Assembly: GCA_016932145.1 (NCBI GenBank)
Contig: JAFGDI010000206.1
Span: forward strand, 1-13,503
DNA from: Sedimentisphaerales bacterium
Lineage (GTDB): Bacteria; Planctomycetota; Phycisphaerae; Sedimentisphaerales; SM23-30
DNA: 13,503 nucleotides
Direction: 5' to 3'
Part shown: positions 11,633 through 13,503 of the stretch, one piece after another
Layout: the number at the start of each line of letters is the position of its first letter
Numbering within the stretch: the first letter of the stretch is position 1
Program-made: the position numbers and the translations under genes
The notes under the pieces: generated by a model
Told to the model about the DNA's origin: nothing
What the model saw: only the letters and a program-made list of their open reading frames with translations
Databases searched by the model: none

Positions 11633-12592
11633 TTAGTGCTTGGTTCTGGGGTCAAGTGCATCACGCAGGCCATCGCCGATAAAGTTCAGGCATAGCAGAG
11701 TAATACCCAGAAAAGCACTGGGGAAAAATACCATCCACCAGAAACTCTCTATGGTATTGATAGCCTTGACCGACTCGCCAGCCAGTGAACCCCAGGTGGG
11801 CATAGGGGCCTGAATGCCAATACCAATAAAACTCAGGAATGATTCCTGTAATATGGCTTGCGGTACGGTTAATGTGGCATAGACAATAATTGGGCCAGCC
11901 AGATTCGGAATTAAATGTTTAATGAAGATACGACTGGTTGGCAGGCCCAGAGACCGACAGGCTTCAATAAATGGCCTGGATTTCAGAGATAGTACCTGCC
12001 CTCTGATCACGCGGGCCATAGTCAACCAGCTTATACCGCCGATAGCAGCGAATAAAATTATGATATTGGCCAGTAATTCCGCCGGTTTGTCTAGTATTTC
12101 AGCGGCCCATTGCAGATTTTCGGCCAATTTCTTTTCAAAGGCTATCTTGAACAGGATAATAAGCAATATATAAGGTAAGCCATAAAGAATATCGACTATT
12201 CGCATCATAATATTATCGACTTTACCGCCATACCACCCGGCTATGACACCCCAGGTAGTACCAATTCCTACCGAGATGGCCGCGGAGAGAATGCCTATAG
12301 CCAGACTCAAGACCCCGCCAAACAGACATCGCCACAGCATATTTCTGCCGAGAAGGTCATAGCCAAAGGGGGCAAATTCATCGGCTGCAATTACTGGAGG
12401 CCGACGATTGAAGTCAAGATTTTGCGATGAATATTCATGAGTTGAAATACTAAGGGTCAGTAAGCAGGTTAAGGTGATAAGTAGCATAACTATTAACGAT
12501 ATTAATGCCGCCCGGTTACGACAGAATTTGCCAATAGCCATAGCTGTCGGGCTGGGATTCTTATAACTTGCTTTTAATACTGAACTTGGCAA
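11633..12592 (-). CDS. OppC/DppC-type ABC transporter permease
   Basis: A 319-aa inner-membrane permease of peptide/nickel-type ABC importers. It has an N-terminal OppC_N-like helix (about 28-50), the GYDLLGRN motif (77-84, usually GTD-x-LGRD), about six membrane segments, the EAA cytoplasmic loop EACRSLGLPTSRIFIKHLIPN split here as EACRSLG and IKHLIPN (about 211-231) that contacts the ATPase, and the family end GDGLRDALDPR. Members import oligopeptides, sugars or metals together with an OppB partner, two ATPases and a binding protein. None of these lies in the window on either side, which is unusual. The start codon is TTG with a weak AGGGT site; the next in-frame ATG is 17 codons later. A 30-residue insert rich in charged residues lies near 152-182. 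Confidence 0.9.
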   Translation of the reverse strand: MPSSVLKASYKNPSPTAMAIGKFCRNRAALISLIVMLLITLTCLLTLSISTHEYSSQNLDFNRRPPVIAADEFAPFGYDLLGRNMLWRCLFGGVLSLAIGILSAAISVGIGTTWGVIAGWYGGKVDNIMMRIVDILYGLPYILLIILFKIAFEKKLAENLQWAAEILDKPAELLANIIILFAAIGGISWLTMARVIRGQVLSLKSRPFIEACRSLGLPTSRIFIKHLIPNLAGPIIVYATLTVPQAILQESFLSFIGIGIQAPMPTWGSLAGESVKAINTIESFWWMVFFPSAFLGITLLCLNFIGDGLRDALDPRTKH

Positions 12593-12639
12593 TATTTGCT
12601 ACCCTGTGAACAATAACTGTTTATCATTTAACAGTTTAA

Positions 12640-12668
12640 GAGATAACGGAAAAGAACCGCCATGTCAA
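12640..12668 (-). promoter_or_regulatory. candidate promoter of the ABC permease gene
   Basis: On the minus strand a perfect TTGACA (12663-12668) is followed after 17 bases by TATCTC (12640-12645, 3 of 6). A 7-bp inverted repeat, AACTGTT (12615-12621) and AACAGTT (12630-12636), lies in the predicted leader. This suggests that the permease is transcribed separately from the upstream acyltransferase gene, 145 bases away. Confidence 0.4.
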
Positions 12669-12737
12669 TGATATTCTATGTTTGTATCGGGTATAATTGC
12701 CGAGCATAGCATCATTTCCAGATATATGCAGGATATC

Positions 12738-13481
12738 TCAGACGGCAACAGGGGGGCGGCGAGAATGCCTTTTGCGACTATTGCAGATCAGTTCCATGGT
12801 AGGTCCAAAATCGCGGTGATGGTTTTCTCGTTCGGTGATCGGTGAGCAGATGGCATTTGAGCATTCATGAGCTGGTATGCCCACTACGGTAGTTTCTGGG
12901 GCGACATTTTTCAGTACGACAGCGCCAGCGCCAACAACAGAGGCTTCGCCCAGAGTTATGTTCTGGATTACTGTTGAGCCGATACCGACAAAAGCTCTTT
13001 GCTCTACGGTAACATGCCCGGCGAGTTTTACCCCCGGGCAGATATGTGCCCCTTCATGGATGAATGATTCATGTTCTATAATGCAGCCGGTGTTGCAGAT
13101 AACGGAATCTTCAATTGTTACATGAGCGCAAATATTTGACCCTTGGGCAATTACGACATTTTTGCCAATAGTGGCGTTCTGGGCTATAGTAGCTGAGGGG
13201 TGTATGGCATTGATGAGGTTAATGCCGTGTGAGTTAATTATACGGGCGAACTGGCAGCGAACATTATTATCGCCGATGGCCACTATTGTGCCTCCGATAC
13301 CTCTGGCGTTGAAGGTTTCCAAAAGACTCATATCGCCCAGGACCGGGACTTTATCGACATTTTTTCCGTGCAGCGACTTGTCTGAATCAAGGAAGCCGAC
13401 CACCTCAAATTGATGGTTGTTCCTCAATATATCAAGAACAACTCTTCCTTGTCCGCCAGCACCAATAATAACTATTTTCAT
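12738..13481 (-). CDS. NeuD/PglD-type sugar O- or N-acyltransferase
   Basis: A 247-aa cytoplasmic acyltransferase. The N-terminal PglD_N-like Rossmann domain begins IVIIGAGGQGRVVLDIL (3-19) and runs to about 90. It is followed by a left-handed beta-helix of hexapeptide repeats (about 92-204). H137 in TGCIIEHESF occupies the position of the catalytic base of PglD/NeuD enzymes, followed by the typical AHICPGVKLAG. Family members acetylate UDP-amino sugars or sialic-acid-like sugars for cell-surface glycans, using acetyl-CoA. AAGGA lies about 7 bases before the ATG. About 40 extra residues after the usual end (GIPA at 201-204) form a basic, His/Arg-rich tail. The glycan pathway it serves is outside the window, to the right. 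Confidence 0.9.
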   Translation of the reverse strand: MKIVIIGAGGQGRVVLDILRNNHQFEVVGFLDSDKSLHGKNVDKVPVLGDMSLLETFNARGIGGTIVAIGDNNVRCQFARIINSHGINLINAIHPSATIAQNATIGKNVVIAQGSNICAHVTIEDSVICNTGCIIEHESFIHEGAHICPGVKLAGHVTVEQRAFVGIGSTVIQNITLGEASVVGAGAVVLKNVAPETTVVGIPAHECSNAICSPITERENHHRDFGPTMELICNSRKRHSRRPPVAV

Positions 13482-13503
13482 TGAGAGTCCTTGGCTTAAT
13501 GCC

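Overview
The window looks like a chromosomal segment of a planctomycete, most likely a Phycisphaerae/Sedimentisphaerales-type anaerobe or a metagenomic relative. The clues are two secreted proteins with short planctomycete-style dockerin-like motifs, LamG-decorated glycoside hydrolase, an S1 sulfatase, a corrinoid protein of anaerobic methyl-transfer metabolism, moderate GC, and single-gene or small transcription units. The assignment is inferred from gene content, not from a marker gene.

Left end (1-1405): a type II toxin-antitoxin pair of HigB/HigA type lies between an intact tRNA-Thr(UGU) on the minus strand (1333-1405) and a degenerate copy of the 3' half of that tRNA at the window start (1-31, 29/31 identical to 1338-1368). 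This is the arrangement left by site-specific integration at a tRNA 3' end, so 1-1333 may be a small island or the remnant of a larger one. A long hairpin (1272-1326) separates the antitoxin from the tRNA and probably terminates both.

1406-3566: a BshB1-type PIG-L deacetylase and a stand-alone membrane protein of the RnfD/NqrB family. The latter appears to lack the flavin-attachment threonine and may be translated from a leaderless mRNA. 3567-4043 is non-coding and holds an approximately 190-bp element with perfect 12-bp inverted ends and internal hairpins (REP/MITE-like).

4044-8261: a polysaccharide-degradation pair in convergent orientation. One gene encodes a secreted LamG-GH43-dockerin-like-LamG protein (+), the other a secreted formylglycine sulfatase (-). 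They share a bidirectional terminator at 6757-6790. Together they suggest attack on a sulfated, arabinose- or xylose-containing polysaccharide outside the cytoplasm; the substrate is inference.

8449-10630: a CDP-alcohol phosphatidyltransferase-superfamily membrane enzyme (+), converging through another hairpin terminator on a secreted beta-propeller protein (-) that ends in a single dockerin-like repeat.

10877-13481 (all minus): a NeuD/PglD-type sugar O-acyltransferase, a solitary OppC/DppC-type permease with a TTG start, and a stand-alone corrinoid protein with its own strong promoter and terminator. Each of the last two has a separate promoter candidate, so they need not form an operon. 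The partners expected for these genes (OppB and ATPases, corrinoid methyltransferases, NeuB/PglC-like enzymes) are not in the window.
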